Positions 17,636 to 26,839 are shown, counted from the stretch's first letter. The stretch is DNA of 64,000 bases from Desulfovibrio sp. (GCA_030145055.1 JAQYWK010000001.1:248001-312000); one strand, 5' to 3'. Translations and numbers: made by a program. The notes: a model not told the origin generated them from the letters alone.

Positions 17636-17950
17636 ATTATTCTCCTAAATTGTGAACCTTCCCAGCCCCTTATATGCGTAGTATCAAGCTTAATATTTCA
17701 GAACGCCAATTAAACCACACTGCCATTTCTTACAATAAAGTCAATATATTCAAATTGTTATAATCACTTTCACGTGAATTAACGTGCAAACACTTTGACA
17801 ATTCCCGCGCTCAAGATGATTAATTTCACTATTCATTTAGTATATGAACGCGAACGTTATATGCCTGAAATGATGCCCATAAAATCAGTCGCAATTTTTT
17901 TTGAAACATATTTTAAGCACTCATACTCAGCTATTTGCAGGAGCACATAA
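17636..17950. other. Intergenic stretch before the FG-GAP protein
   Basis: About 315 bases of AT-rich DNA without a supported gene. It ends with AGGAG eight bases before the TTG start at 17951. I see no clear promoter, repeat or hairpin terminator. Confidence 0.5.
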
Positions 17951-20900
17951 TTGAAGAACCCAACCCGTTTATTCTTCTTCCTTCTTTTCGGCTTATTTAG
18001 TTTTTCGAATATATCCATTGCGGCATTGCCTGCGCACACGGAGACTGTCGCAAGTTCCGCTAAAAATTCTACCGCGACATCCGTAGACAAATCCGACTGG
18101 GATAAATTACCGCAAGATGCCGCGTCCAAGATTCAGCAAAATCTACACAAAGCTATGTGCGAATTTGAAACACTTGATAGCGGAACTGTCGTTGCATCCA
18201 CAGTGGACGGAGACATGAGCCTCAGCACCGACACTAACGCTACACGCTTTAAAAGTGGCGACAGCTGGTTTTCACTTTCGCTCGATTCCGTAGGGCGCAA
18301 GGGTGCTATGAAAAAAGCCCTCTCCCCTACCCTTAACTCTGCTGGCGCAAAACTTAATCTTGTGCGCAAAGACCTAACCGAATGGTACGTCAACCACGGC
18401 AGCAACCTTGAGCACGGCCTTGTTATCAATAAAAAGCCCGCAGGTACGGGCCACCTTAATTTTTCATTTACCACTTCCGGTAACCTTGCCCCTGAGCAAA
18501 ATGGAAAGGACATCTCCTTTGTTGGTGATAAAACTATAAACTACGGCGGCATCAAAGCATGGGACGTAGCAGGTAAGCAGCTTGTCTGCTCCATGTCAGT
18601 TGATCAGGGCCAACTTATTTGGGCTGTGGATGATAGCGAGGCGGCATATCCGGTTACTGTTGACCCTAAAATCATTCTTAAGAAAAAGATCTTAAGACCG
18701 GAGACTGCGCCTGATTTTGGCCGCAGCGTCGACATTTCCGAAGATTTTGCCATTGTGGGAGCTCCTTTCGGGGATGATAAAGGAACTGTATATATTTTTT
18801 CTAAAGATACAGGTTGGGGCTTAGTAAAAAAGATTACAGGGACTATTGACTACGCTAGATTTGGCTACGGCGTAGCCATTTCCAACGACCTTGCCATTGT
18901 GGGGGCTCCGTATGAAGGCAGCAGCAACAATGGAGCTGCATATATTTTTACAAAGAATACTAACTGGGACTCACCAAAAAGGATTACGGGAACAGAGGCG
19001 GGGGCTGATCTTTTTGGCTGGAGCGTATCCATTTCCAAAGATTTTGCCATTGTGGGGGCTCTTCAAGAGGATGATGACAGAGGAGCTGCATATATTTTTG
19101 CAAAGAATACGAACTGGGACTCACCAAAAAGGATTACAGCAACAGGGCAAAGGAAAGAGGATTCTTATTTTGGCGAGTGCGTATCCATTTCCAACGACCT
19201 TGCCATTGTAGGGGCCCCGGGTGAGGAGAATGACAGAGGAGCTGCATATCTTTTTACAAAGAATACAGACTGGAACTCAGCAAAAAGGATTACGGGAACA
19301 GGGGCGGGGGAGATACACTTTGGCAACAGCGTATCCATTTCCGACGACCTTGCCATTGTAGGAGCTTCTTATGAGGATAATGCTGCAGGAGCCGCATATA
19401 TTTTTGCAAAGAATACTAACTGGGACTCACCAAAAAGGATTACAGCAACAGGACAAAGGAAAAATAATTCTTATTTTGGCAACAGCGTATCCATTTCCGA
19501 CGACCTTGCCATTGTAGGGGCCAAGGGTGAGGAGAATGACAGAGGAGCTGCATATATTTTTTCTAAGAATACGGACTGGACCTTAGAAAAAAGAATTACG
19601 GGGCCGAGAGAAACTGGGGCTCAATTTGGCTACAGAGCATCCATTTCCGGCAACCTTGCCATCGTAGGGGCATATGGTGGCATAGGTAAGAGAACAAACG
19701 CAGCATATATTTATATATACGTAGATCCTACCAAAATAGTAGTGCCCGCACCAAACCAACCAGCTGTTAATTTACTGGAAATAGAGACCAATAGCAAAAA
19801 ACCGAAAACCACTGCAGAGGTTAAATCTACATATAAAAACGTCCCGTTGAATTCTGTGCTGGACGAGAATGTGTATAAATTTACAGCCTCGGTAGCACCC
19901 GGTTCAGTTGCTTACTTCTGCTTTAACAGCTCCTGTTTAGGCGAACGCAAAGCCGAAGAAGTGGAGATGGTCAAGCTTTTTACGGATCAATCCAGTAAAA
20001 ATTTTACTTACAGTATAAATAAATCTCCAGTTCGAGAAGGTTATTTTTGGATTACCGACGAAGGTAACAGCGGACAATATGTAGACCCCAAAATGATTCT
20101 TACCAAAGACAGAATATACACCATAAACTATTCCGTAAAAGATAATGGTGCATATGATCTTGATAGCACTCTTGGACAAATTTGCGACCCTGTTGTGCTC
20201 GGAACCTCATCTAGTGGAGGCAGCGATAAAACCGGCTGTGTAATGAATCCGAAGGCAGACTTCTCTATGGAACTGCTAGGACTATTGATCGTAGCTTTAG
20301 GTGGTATCTGTTTGCGAATGCGTCGTAAAATCAAATTTAAAAATTATTTCCCCTGCGCTTTTCTACTTCTTGTTTTGCTTTCCCCTACAATCAGCACGGC
20401 TTCCACGGTTGCATCCCCCACACATACAGCTAAAAATTCTACCGCGACATCCGCGAACAAATCCGGCTGGGATAAATTACCGCAAGATGCCGCGTCCAAG
20501 ATTCAGAAGAATCTACACAAAGCAATGTGCAAATTTGAAACACTTGAAAGCGGAACTGTCGTCGCATCCACAGTGGGCGGAGACATGAGCCTCAGCACGA
20601 ACACTAACGCGACCCGCTTTAAAAGTGGCGACAGCTGGTTTTCACTTTCACTCGATTCCGTGGGCCGTAAGGGCGCAATGAAAAAAGCCCCCTCCCCTAC
20701 CCTTAACTCTGCTGGCGCAAAGCTTAATCTTGTGCGCAAAGATTTGACCGAATGGTACGTCAACCACGGCAGCAACCTTGAGCACGGCCTTGTTATCAAT
20801 AAAAAGCCAGCAGGTACGGGCCACCTAATTTTTTCATTTACCACTTCCGGTAACCTTGCCCCTAAGCAAAATGGAAAGGACATCTCCTTTGTTGGTGATA

Positions 20901-20989
20901 AGACTATAAACTACGGCAGCATCAAAGCATGGGACGTGGCAGGCAAACAACTTGTGTGCTCCATGTCATGTGTGCTCCATGTCAGTTGA
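17951..20989 (+). CDS. Fused ORF: FG-GAP surface protein read through into a partial second copy
   Basis: The ORF begins at TTG 17951, eight bases after AGGAG, with a signal peptide ending ISIAALPA. Residues about 35-240 form an N-terminal domain. Residues about 250-600 hold seven or more repeats of the form GAAYIF...FGxSVSISxDLAIVGA, an FG-GAP/integrin-like beta-propeller. Residues about 640-760 carry the SVKDNGAYDLDSTLGQI anchor-type region, then GCVMNPKADF with Cys763 and a membrane helix. Instead of stopping, the frame continues from Met790 into a second signal-peptide-like stretch and a near copy of residues 37-237, then ends early because of a 16-bp duplication. The first 800 residues are the functional unit. 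The extension is almost certainly a recombination product. Location: exported and membrane or outer-surface bound. Confidence 0.75.
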   Translation: MKNPTRLFFFLLFGLFSFSNISIAALPAHTETVASSAKNSTATSVDKSDWDKLPQDAASKIQQNLHKAMCEFETLDSGTVVASTVDGDMSLSTDTNATRFKSGDSWFSLSLDSVGRKGAMKKALSPTLNSAGAKLNLVRKDLTEWYVNHGSNLEHGLVINKKPAGTGHLNFSFTTSGNLAPEQNGKDISFVGDKTINYGGIKAWDVAGKQLVCSMSVDQGQLIWAVDDSEAAYPVTVDPKIILKKKILRPETAPDFGRSVDISEDFAIVGAPFGDDKGTVYIFSKDTGWGLVKKITGTIDYARFGYGVAISNDLAIVGAPYEGSSNNGAAYIFTKNTNWDSPKRITGTEAGADLFGWSVSISKDFAIVGALQEDDDRGAAYIFAKNTNWDSPKRITATGQRKEDSYFGECVSISNDLAIVGAPGEENDRGAAYLFTKNTDWNSAKRITGTGAGEIHFGNSVSISDDLAIVGASYEDNAAGAAYIFAKNTNWDSPKRITATGQRKNNSYFGNSVSISDDLAIVGAKGEENDRGAAYIFSKNTDWTLEKRITGPRETGAQFGYRASISGNLAIVGAYGGIGKRTNAAYIYIYVDPTKIVVPAPNQPAVNLLEIETNSKKPKTTAEVKSTYKNVPLNSVLDENVYKFTASVAPGSVAYFCFNSSCLGERKAEEVEMVKLFTDQSSKNFTYSINKSPVREGYFWITDEGNSGQYVDPKMILTKDRIYTINYSVKDNGAYDLDSTLGQICDPVVLGTSSSGGSDKTGCVMNPKADFSMELLGLLIVALGGICLRMRRKIKFKNYFPCAFLLLVLLSPTISTASTVASPTHTAKNSTATSANKSGWDKLPQDAASKIQKNLHKAMCKFETLESGTVVASTVGGDMSLSTNTNATRFKSGDSWFSLSLDSVGRKGAMKKAPSPTLNSAGAKLNLVRKDLTEWYVNHGSNLEHGLVINKKPAGTGHLIFSFTTSGNLAPKQNGKDISFVGDKTINYGSIKAWDVAGKQLVCSMSCVLHVS
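18059..18662 (+). repeat. Direct repeat, copy 1 (N-terminal domain)
   Basis: This 604-bp segment is repeated at 20429-21048 with high identity and no indel except a 16-bp duplication in the second copy (620 bp). It encodes the domain containing the motif GWDKLPQDAASKIQ and its variant DWDKLPQDAASKIQ. Confidence 0.9.
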
Positions 20990-21048
20990 TCAGGGGCAAC
21001 TTATTTGGGCTGTAGATGATAGCGAGGCGGAATATCCGGTTACGGTTG
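20429..21048 (+). repeat. Direct repeat, copy 2
   Basis: The partner of 18059-18662. Differences are scattered single bases, such as acgcgac for acgctac, with several non-synonymous changes, so it is not a sequencing-level duplicate. Confidence 0.9.
20953..20984 (+). repeat. 16-bp tandem duplication causing a frameshift
   Basis: TGTGTGCTCCATGTCA occurs twice in immediate succession (20953-20968 and 20969-20984). Copy 1 at the equivalent place near 18590 has it once. Sixteen is not a multiple of three, so the reading frame breaks here. Confidence 0.95.
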
Positions 21049-21097
21049 TACAAAATTTCAAGGTAGATAAAAATAGCAAACAAGTAGGACTACTTTC

Positions 21098-22849
21098 ATG
21101 AATATACAAGTTTTTAAAAAAAATCAGCACGCGATTAAGTTATATTCATTTGTGCTTGCCTCACTTATTATTTTAAGCCTTTCTACACAGGCCTATGCAG
21201 CTTCAGACGGCGCTTATAAGTGGACCTTTGATACTACCACAGGGCAATCTATACTCTCTGTACCAGCAATAGGCAGCGATGGAACGATTTATTTTGGATC
21301 TATCGATCTGAATCTATACTCTTTAAATCCAGATGGTAGCAAGAATTGGAATTTTCGTTCTCTTGACGGTTCAATTGTGGATACTCCTATTCTAATAGGA
21401 AATGATGGTGTTATTTATTATGGAGCTCAGAGTGAGTTTTATGCTTTAAATCCAAATGGTACCTATAAGTGGTCGTATAATGCTGGTTCTATAGGGAGCT
21501 CTACAATAGGCCATGATGGAACGATTTATTTGGGATCTTTTCCCTTTCTTTATGCTTTAAATCCAGATGGTACCGTTAAGTGGGATTATACTGTTGGCAG
21601 TACGGTCTATAATCTAGCAATCGGCAGTGACGGAACTATTTATTTTGGATCTGCTGATAACAAGCTTTATGCTTTAAATCCAAATGGTATCTATAAGTGG
21701 GATTATACTGCTGGCGATGATGTCAAAGATCTAGCAATCGGCAGTGACGGAACTATTTATTTTGGATCTGCTAACAAGCTTTATGCTTTAAATCCAGATG
21801 GTACCTATAAGTGGGATTATACTGCTGGCAGTACTGTCCATCATCCAGCAATCGGCAGTGACGGAACTATTTATTTTGGATCTGCTAACAAGCTTTATGC
21901 TTTAAATCCAGATGGTACCTATAAGTGGAATTATACTACTGGCGCTGGTATAGGGAGCTCTACAATAGGCCGCGACGGTACAATATATTTTGGATCTGCT
22001 GATAACAAGCTTTATGCTTTAAATCCAGATGGTACCGATAAGTGGGATTATACTGCAGGCGGTACTGTCTATCATCCAGCAATCGGCAGTGACGGAACTA
22101 TTTATTTTGGAGACAGTAATGGTGTTTTTTATGCTTTAGTTGGTAGCTCTGGAGGGCTAGCAGAGAGCCCATGGCCTAAAGTTGGAAAGAATTTGCAAAA
22201 TACAGGACGGAAGACTTTTAATGCGGTTGAAACAAGTGCGACTCAAGCTCCAGGAGTTGTAGCGACGGTCAATGCTGTGACTAGCAATGATTTAACAAAT
22301 ACTGAATTGAATACGAAATATTCTTCTGGAGACTTTGAACCAAAAAGCTCTGTAGAGTTATTCAATGCAAAAATTAATTCAAATGGAGCTTGTGGAACTT
22401 TTAAATTTAGATCTACGGCTATTCCGACAGGTATAGTTTCTGATTTAACTTTGATGAAATTTTATAATACCACTGGAAAATCACGAGAGTACAAAACTTA
22501 CGCTGCTTCTGGGCCAGAATACACGATTGATGGAACATGGTGGCTCGCTGATGCGGATGAGAAGCATATGGGGCCAAGTGATCTGACATCACTTGGAAGT
22601 AATTATTTTGTTTATTTTGTAATTAAAGATAATGGTGACTTCGACGAAAATAGAGCTCTTGGTGAAATAACAGACCCTGTTGCGGTGGGGGTAAGCTCTG
22701 ATAGTAGTTCTGATAGTGGCTCTGATAGTAGTTCTGATAGTAGTTCTGGTTGTGTCATGAATCCGAAGGCAGACTTTTCTATAGAGCTGCTAGGGCTGTT
22801 AATCGTAGCTTTGGGTGGTATCTATTTGCGACAAAGAAGGGCTATTTAA
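21098..22849 (+). CDS. Exported PQQ-like beta-propeller protein with C-terminal GC-x-x-NP anchor
   Basis: A 583-residue protein. It has a signal peptide (residues 1-34, ending TQAYAA) and then eight or more blades of about 38 residues built on GSDGTIYFGSADNKLYALNP and WDYTAG, the PQQ-like or Gly-rich outer-membrane propeller pattern. The last blade has AESPWPKVGKNLQNTGR. Residues about 400-535 form an anchor-type domain containing FVIKDNGDFDENRALGEI. The end is a Ser/Asp linker, GCVMNPKADF with Cys552, a hydrophobic helix and the tail RQRRAI. The last 30 residues and their DNA nearly match the protein at 17951, showing recent common origin. The ATG overlaps a potential stop of the upstream pseudogene frame. 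Ligand and partner are unknown. Confidence 0.82.
   Translation: MNIQVFKKNQHAIKLYSFVLASLIILSLSTQAYAASDGAYKWTFDTTTGQSILSVPAIGSDGTIYFGSIDLNLYSLNPDGSKNWNFRSLDGSIVDTPILIGNDGVIYYGAQSEFYALNPNGTYKWSYNAGSIGSSTIGHDGTIYLGSFPFLYALNPDGTVKWDYTVGSTVYNLAIGSDGTIYFGSADNKLYALNPNGIYKWDYTAGDDVKDLAIGSDGTIYFGSANKLYALNPDGTYKWDYTAGSTVHHPAIGSDGTIYFGSANKLYALNPDGTYKWNYTTGAGIGSSTIGRDGTIYFGSADNKLYALNPDGTDKWDYTAGGTVYHPAIGSDGTIYFGDSNGVFYALVGSSGGLAESPWPKVGKNLQNTGRKTFNAVETSATQAPGVVATVNAVTSNDLTNTELNTKYSSGDFEPKSSVELFNAKINSNGACGTFKFRSTAIPTGIVSDLTLMKFYNTTGKSREYKTYAASGPEYTIDGTWWLADADEKHMGPSDLTSLGSNYFVYFVIKDNGDFDENRALGEITDPVAVGVSSDSSSDSGSDSSSDSSSGCVMNPKADFSIELLGLLIVALGGIYLRQRRAI
21490..22130 (+). repeat. Tandem near-identical propeller repeats
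   Basis: Units of about 114-117 bp (38-39 codons) recur about five to six times. Recurrent phrases are GCAATCGGCAGTGACGGAAC and TTTATGCTTTAAATCCAGAT. DNA identity between blades is much higher than protein function requires, so the array is probably recombining and may vary in number. Confidence 0.85.
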
Positions 22850-22874
22850 TAAATTTCACAGGCAAACGGTCTTA

Positions 22875-24830
22875 TCATGACAATTTTTTAAGCTGCTCAA
22901 GAGCCTTTTCAAGATCAGAACAAAGATCAGTACGATCAGGAATATTTGCCAAAACAAATTCTGTTGTCGCGTAAATAATTTTCCATCGAGGTCGAATTGG
23001 AAGAGTCTCTTCACTTAAATAACGGTCGAATGTCTGGGTGCGTGAGTAACCGTCTTTTTCCAGATAAACATTCCATAGCCCAGACTGGGCCGCCAACTCA
23101 GCCTTGCTCAATCCAGTGCCGGATTCCCAGCATTCGAGTGAAGTGCTCATGATCCATGCTGCAAGCTGACGTTTATTCCGTGGTTTTTCTTCCGAGCGTA
23201 GCACTATCGTATATATAAGATCATCTTCAAGGTCTAGAGGAGTCATAACAATTGAGGTGGACAGGTCGCGCCCAGAGGCTGTGCTTATCTGAGAATCACC
23301 TTGTTTGAATATCTTGTCCTTTCTTGTAGAGGACTGTGAAATATCCCGCAGAAATTTTTCGATTTCGGCACAGTTCTGTTCGCTTAAAATCTTTATCAAC
23401 GGCTGCCCCACAATATCCTCAGCCCGACAACCTGTAAGCGTGCTAAATGCGCGATTGCAAAAAGTTATTTTACAATCACAATTAACGGCCAACATAGCTT
23501 CATTTACAGAATCCAACATTTTTGAAAGGCGTATCTGCGTCACAATCTGATTCTGCTCAGTTATTTTACTCTCTTTTAGTTCTCCCGATACTTTTTCAGC
23601 TTTCGATAAAGCCTCCGCAGACCTAACGGACACGTACAGTGAGTATGAAAGAATGAAAATAAATACTCCACAGAGAGCATAGTCCACAGAGCTGACAATA
23701 TTAAGATCAAAAAGAATTTCATGAAACTCAGAAAACCCAAGGGCAATATAGCCAGGTGCCAAGAATAGAACTCCCTTTCTGCCCCGAAGAAGATCTTTAA
23801 AAAAGACCGCAAAAAAGTATAAGTAAGCGGTTCTTGTGATTAAGAAGTATGAAAAAGATACAGTAGAGAATGCACAGGGAGGAGTTGAAACAATAAATAG
23901 AATATAAATCCCGCCTATTATCCCATATATCCAATTAATAACATTTCCATATTTCTGCGGAAAAAGTGAGTGATAAAATATAAGCAGTAAAGGAATCGTA
24001 AAGCCACTGAGTAAAAGGCATAATTTTATATACCAACTCCAATCTATCGAGGCCAATGTAGTAAGCAGAAAAGCCGAAGGAGGATTGGAAATTGTTGCAA
24101 TACACCAAACAAAACAAAAGAGACTGAAGTATAAATTTTCCCTAGAAGATCTCCGCATCAGGAATATAACCAAATGATAGAGCCCCATAATTAAAAGGGC
24201 TCCGCCGACAATGGCGCTAGAAATACGGCGGTAATTAATCAAATCCTGAATCTGATCGCGGGTTCCGATAAGAATGCTGGAGTTAATGCCCCCTTCTTTA
24301 TTATGATAGTTAGATAGCTCCAGAACAATATCAACATACCTGCCCGCCTTGGGGAAGTTCGGCGTAAGCAAATGTTTTCGTGGAATTTCTAAATCAATAT
24401 TACTTCCAAGAGTTCCCGAGTCAGCAACTATATGACCATCTACCCAAACGCGGCACACAGAAAGCATTCCGGAAATATACAAGGATTCCACACCTGATTC
24501 AGGTGCAAGATTAACTCGCAGATGATAGATTCCCTGCCCTTGTGCTGTCAGCGGAACACCTTGCACAGTATTTCCACGCCAGATTGAAGGAATAGGAAAG
24601 AAGTCTCTATCCGTATTGCGTAAAAGTAGGCTAGGCGAGTCTGAAGAATCTAGGGAATGCTGATAAAACTCCCATTCCCCATCAAGTGGAGCTGGGCCAA
24701 GCTGAGCAAAATCCCAGCCGGAGAGATCTAAATACCCTTTAACGGCTTTAAATTGGTTGTCACTAGCTGGTTGAACACATCCACTGAGTGAAAGTATGAA
24801 TATTATTAAAAATAAACGAATAAAGTTCAT
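22875..24830 (-). CDS. Lipoprotein-signal 7TM-DISM sensor with PAS and unknown C-terminal output domain
   Basis: A 651-residue membrane signalling protein. It begins with a lipoprotein signal (lipobox LSGC, Cys18). Residues about 30-185 form a periplasmic carbohydrate-binding-like 7TMR-DISMED2 domain (GEWEFYQHSL, TAQGQGIYHLRV). About seven helices follow at 205-405, then a coiled coil and a PAS domain near 435-545 (FCNRAFSTLTGCRAEDIVG). The last 90 residues are neither a kinase, a GGDEF nor an HTH of familiar type. They read as a helical module with LAAWIMSTSLECWE, TGLSKAELAAQSGLW and RTQTFDRYLS. I think it is an uncharacterised output or DNA-binding-like domain. The gene is convergent with the surface protein at 21098. 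Confidence 0.8.
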   Translation of the reverse strand: MNFIRLFLIIFILSLSGCVQPASDNQFKAVKGYLDLSGWDFAQLGPAPLDGEWEFYQHSLDSSDSPSLLLRNTDRDFFPIPSIWRGNTVQGVPLTAQGQGIYHLRVNLAPESGVESLYISGMLSVCRVWVDGHIVADSGTLGSNIDLEIPRKHLLTPNFPKAGRYVDIVLELSNYHNKEGGINSSILIGTRDQIQDLINYRRISSAIVGGALLIMGLYHLVIFLMRRSSRENLYFSLFCFVWCIATISNPPSAFLLTTLASIDWSWYIKLCLLLSGFTIPLLLIFYHSLFPQKYGNVINWIYGIIGGIYILFIVSTPPCAFSTVSFSYFLITRTAYLYFFAVFFKDLLRGRKGVLFLAPGYIALGFSEFHEILFDLNIVSSVDYALCGVFIFILSYSLYVSVRSAEALSKAEKVSGELKESKITEQNQIVTQIRLSKMLDSVNEAMLAVNCDCKITFCNRAFSTLTGCRAEDIVGQPLIKILSEQNCAEIEKFLRDISQSSTRKDKIFKQGDSQISTASGRDLSTSIVMTPLDLEDDLIYTIVLRSEEKPRNKRQLAAWIMSTSLECWESGTGLSKAELAAQSGLWNVYLEKDGYSRTQTFDRYLSEETLPIRPRWKIIYATTEFVLANIPDRTDLCSDLEKALEQLKKLS

Positions 24831-24918
24831 CTTATAGGGTTTTAAAAGCTTAATCTATCACTCTGAATGTAAAGAGATATGGGTGACAGCTGAAACTTTA
24901 CCTGTTTATTTATAACCA
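24831..24918. other. Intergenic region upstream of the 7TM sensor
   Basis: This short stretch contains the promoter area of the sensor gene. No element is clear enough to name. The DNA from here to 25345 carries only two doubtful small frames, annotated separately. Confidence 0.4.
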
Positions 24919-25092
24919 TTAGAAGGAGTAGTAATATGTTGCAAAATAACTCCAATTTGTCAAAATAATCGTAAAAAATAATAATATGGCAAGCGGACCA
25001 AAAACCCACCCATAATTTGATTTACGCTTAGCTTCTTTACCGGAACCATACGACTGAGGAAAAGCGGAAAGCCCGTCAATATCCTTGCGCAC
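24919..25092 (-). pseudogene. Remnant of a small single-pass membrane protein
   Basis: A frame of 57 codons from GTG 25092 has coherent protein-like content: a polar part with GLSAFPQSYGSGKEAKRK and then a membrane helix (GPLAILLFFTIILTNW) and a Tyr-rich tail. It lacks a ribosome site, and a stop lies a few codons upstream, so it looks like the 3' end of a lost gene. It may alternatively be a small gene with a weak start. Confidence 0.35.
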
Positions 25093-25194
25093 AGTATCGG
25101 AATCAGCACACCACTATTTCATATAGCATATTGCTTGTTTATCAAAAGTTCTGTTATCATCTTAATTCTGGCTCATTACTAAAGCAGGAGACAG

Positions 25195-25290
25195 ATGTGG
25201 AATTTTATTAGTATAGTGGAAAACAGTAGACCCATTCCTGATAGAATGTCAGTTGCAGATAGACAGCCCAGAACTAAACGAAAGCAATAA
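25195..25290 (+). CDS. Possible 31-residue small protein
   Basis: An ATG at 25195 follows AGGAG by four bases and opens a 31-codon frame beginning MWNFISIVENSRPIPDRM with a basic tail KRKQ. No family is recognised. The ribosome site is good, but length is too short for certainty. Confidence 0.3.
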   Translation: MWNFISIVENSRPIPDRMSVADRQPRTKRKQ

Positions 25291-25345
25291 GACAACGTGG
25301 ATTAATTTACAGTAAACAAAAATTCATCTTCTAATAAAGGAACGT

Positions 25346-26440
25346 ATGTCTAAATTATTTGAACCTACCGCGATTAACAGGCTGAATATTAAAAACCGCT
25401 TTGTCAGATCTGCAACATACGAAGCTATGGCGGGACTTGATGGAAAAGTTCAAGATCAATTGCTGGGCTACATGGCAGATCTTGCTCAGGGCGGCGTAGG
25501 TTTGATTATCAGCGGGCATGCACATGTTGTGCTTGAAGGTCAGGCTGGTCCCAGACAGATGGGAATATACTCTGATGATATGATCGAAGGTTTGAAAAAG
25601 ATGACCACGACCATCCATGAAAATGGAAGTCTAATTGCAGCGCAGCTTGCTCATGCAGGGAAAAAAGGCATTGGCTGTGACCGTTACCCCCCTCTAGGAC
25701 CATCAGATGACTTTGAGGAAAAAGTTCTGGTAGCTTCCGCAATGACCGCCAAAGACATAGCCAGAACCGCAAAAGCATTTGGAGAAGCAGCAGCAAGAGC
25801 CGTCAAATCAGGTTTTGATGCTGTCCAAGTCCACTCAGCACACGGATATTTGCTTAGCCAATTTTTATCCCCACACTACAATAAACGCGCAGACGAATAC
25901 GGCGGCACACTCGAAAACCGCGCAAGATTTCTGCTCCAAGTTTGTGACAAAGTTAGAGAATATGTCGGCGAGTCTTTTCCGGTATTAGTCAAGATTAATT
26001 CAGAGGATTTTATTAAAAACGGAATGACAGAAGAAGAGACAATCAAAGTATGCAGCATGCTTGAAGAGCACAAAGTAGATGCCATAGAGATCAGCGGTGG
26101 AACCTTTGAATCCGGCAAACTGATGCCATCAAGGCCCGGCACATCAAAATCAGAAGATCGCGAATTTTATTACGAAGAAACTGCCAAACTCTTAAAGAAA
26201 ACAGTAAATATTCCACTAATTATCGTGGGCGGGTTCCTGTCTTTTAATGTTGCAGAAAAAGCTGTGAACTCGGGGCTGGCAGACTACATTGCGCTTTCAA
26301 GGCCACTAATCAGAGAACCAAATCTCATAAAAAGATGGGCAGAAGGTGACAGGGAAAAAGCTACATGCATTTCATGTAATAAATGTTTCGGAACTCTCTC
26401 AATGGAAGAGGGACTGCACTGCGCGGCTAAAAAGGATTAG
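25346..26440 (+). CDS. NADH:flavin oxidoreductase, old yellow enzyme family
   Basis: A 364-residue FMN-dependent TIM-barrel enzyme. It opens with LFEPTAINRLNIKNRFVRSA, a typical OYE start. Catalytic and FMN contacts are visible as AAQLAHAGKKG, VQVHSAHGYLLSQFLSPHYN and the substrate loop NKRADEYGG, with GGTFESG and LIIVGGF near the phosphate site. The C-terminus carries CISCNKC. It lacks the extra FAD and Fe-S domains of dienoyl-CoA reductases, so it is the short form. Likely role: NAD(P)H-dependent reduction of activated alkenes or nitro-compounds in the cytoplasm, with substrate unknown. AAGGAAC precedes the ATG. It stands alone. Confidence 0.9.
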   Translation: MSKLFEPTAINRLNIKNRFVRSATYEAMAGLDGKVQDQLLGYMADLAQGGVGLIISGHAHVVLEGQAGPRQMGIYSDDMIEGLKKMTTTIHENGSLIAAQLAHAGKKGIGCDRYPPLGPSDDFEEKVLVASAMTAKDIARTAKAFGEAAARAVKSGFDAVQVHSAHGYLLSQFLSPHYNKRADEYGGTLENRARFLLQVCDKVREYVGESFPVLVKINSEDFIKNGMTEEETIKVCSMLEEHKVDAIEISGGTFESGKLMPSRPGTSKSEDREFYYEETAKLLKKTVNIPLIIVGGFLSFNVAEKAVNSGLADYIALSRPLIREPNLIKRWAEGDREKATCISCNKCFGTLSMEEGLHCAAKKD

Positions 26441-26443
26441 AGT

Positions 26444-26683
26444 TCATTCATTAAATCTTGCCTTAACCACGGGTGTCTTGGGATTGTTCTTGGAAAAAAT
26501 GACATAAGTGTTGTCTTGTATTAGCGGAGTTTCCGATGCGGCAAAGACTTCCTCTTCTCCTGGAAACAATCGGCTGACCAATGGAGGCCACTCGCCTACA
26601 GCAAAAACAATTTGCCCTGCGAAGACCTGCCCAATAGCTAAATGCATGAACAGCGCAGTAACTATTAAAACTTCTTTAAACAT
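26444..26683 (-). pseudogene. Decayed periplasmic solute-binding protein (family 3-like) with internal deletion
   Basis: The 79-residue frame has a signal peptide (ending GQVFAG), the start of a solute-binding protein (IVFAVGEWPPL), then jumps to a block like the late part of the family (TPLIQDNTYVIFSKNNP). Intact members are about 250 residues, so most of the middle is missing in frame and the end is cut. It is probably non-functional. It overlaps no other gene and is convergent with the old yellow enzyme gene, 3 bp away. Confidence 0.6.
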
Positions 26684-26693
26684 ATTAAGTCTT

Positions 26694-26733
26694 TAAAAAA
26701 AAGTAACAATCTAACTTAATGATTGTTACTTTT
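26694..26733 (-). terminator. Terminator of ablAB
   Basis: On the minus strand AAAGTAACAATC and GATTGTTACTTT form a 12-bp stem with a 9-base loop, followed by a run of T. It lies about 105 bp downstream of the ablB stop. Confidence 0.75.
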
Positions 26734-26839
26734 CCATTATCACAGGGCGAATCTTGTTGCGAGTAAAAACCCAGGCGTACGGTTTTTACGTGGAGAGTAT
26801 GGTATACGCACAGTAATTCTTACGAATTATATCCTGTAA

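Larger units (their letters stand above)
20318..21101 (+). pseudogene. Truncated, frameshifted second copy of the FG-GAP protein gene
   Basis: Starting at ATG 20318 the sequence encodes a fresh signal-peptide-like run (FKNYFPCAFLLLVLLSPTIS) and then a near copy of the first gene's N-terminal domain. It has no stop upstream, so it is fused to the first gene. A tandem 16-bp duplication at 20953-20984 shifts the frame and ends translation at 20989. Without it the frame would continue to a TGA at 21099-21101, overlapping the ATG of the next gene as ATGA. The propeller and anchor are absent. This points to a duplicated gene that lost its 3' part, or to unequal recombination among the related surface genes here. 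Confidence 0.75.

Noticed and set aside
18865-19356. Antisense open frames over the FG-GAP repeats
   Set aside because: They recur because the repeats recur, and are not independent genes.
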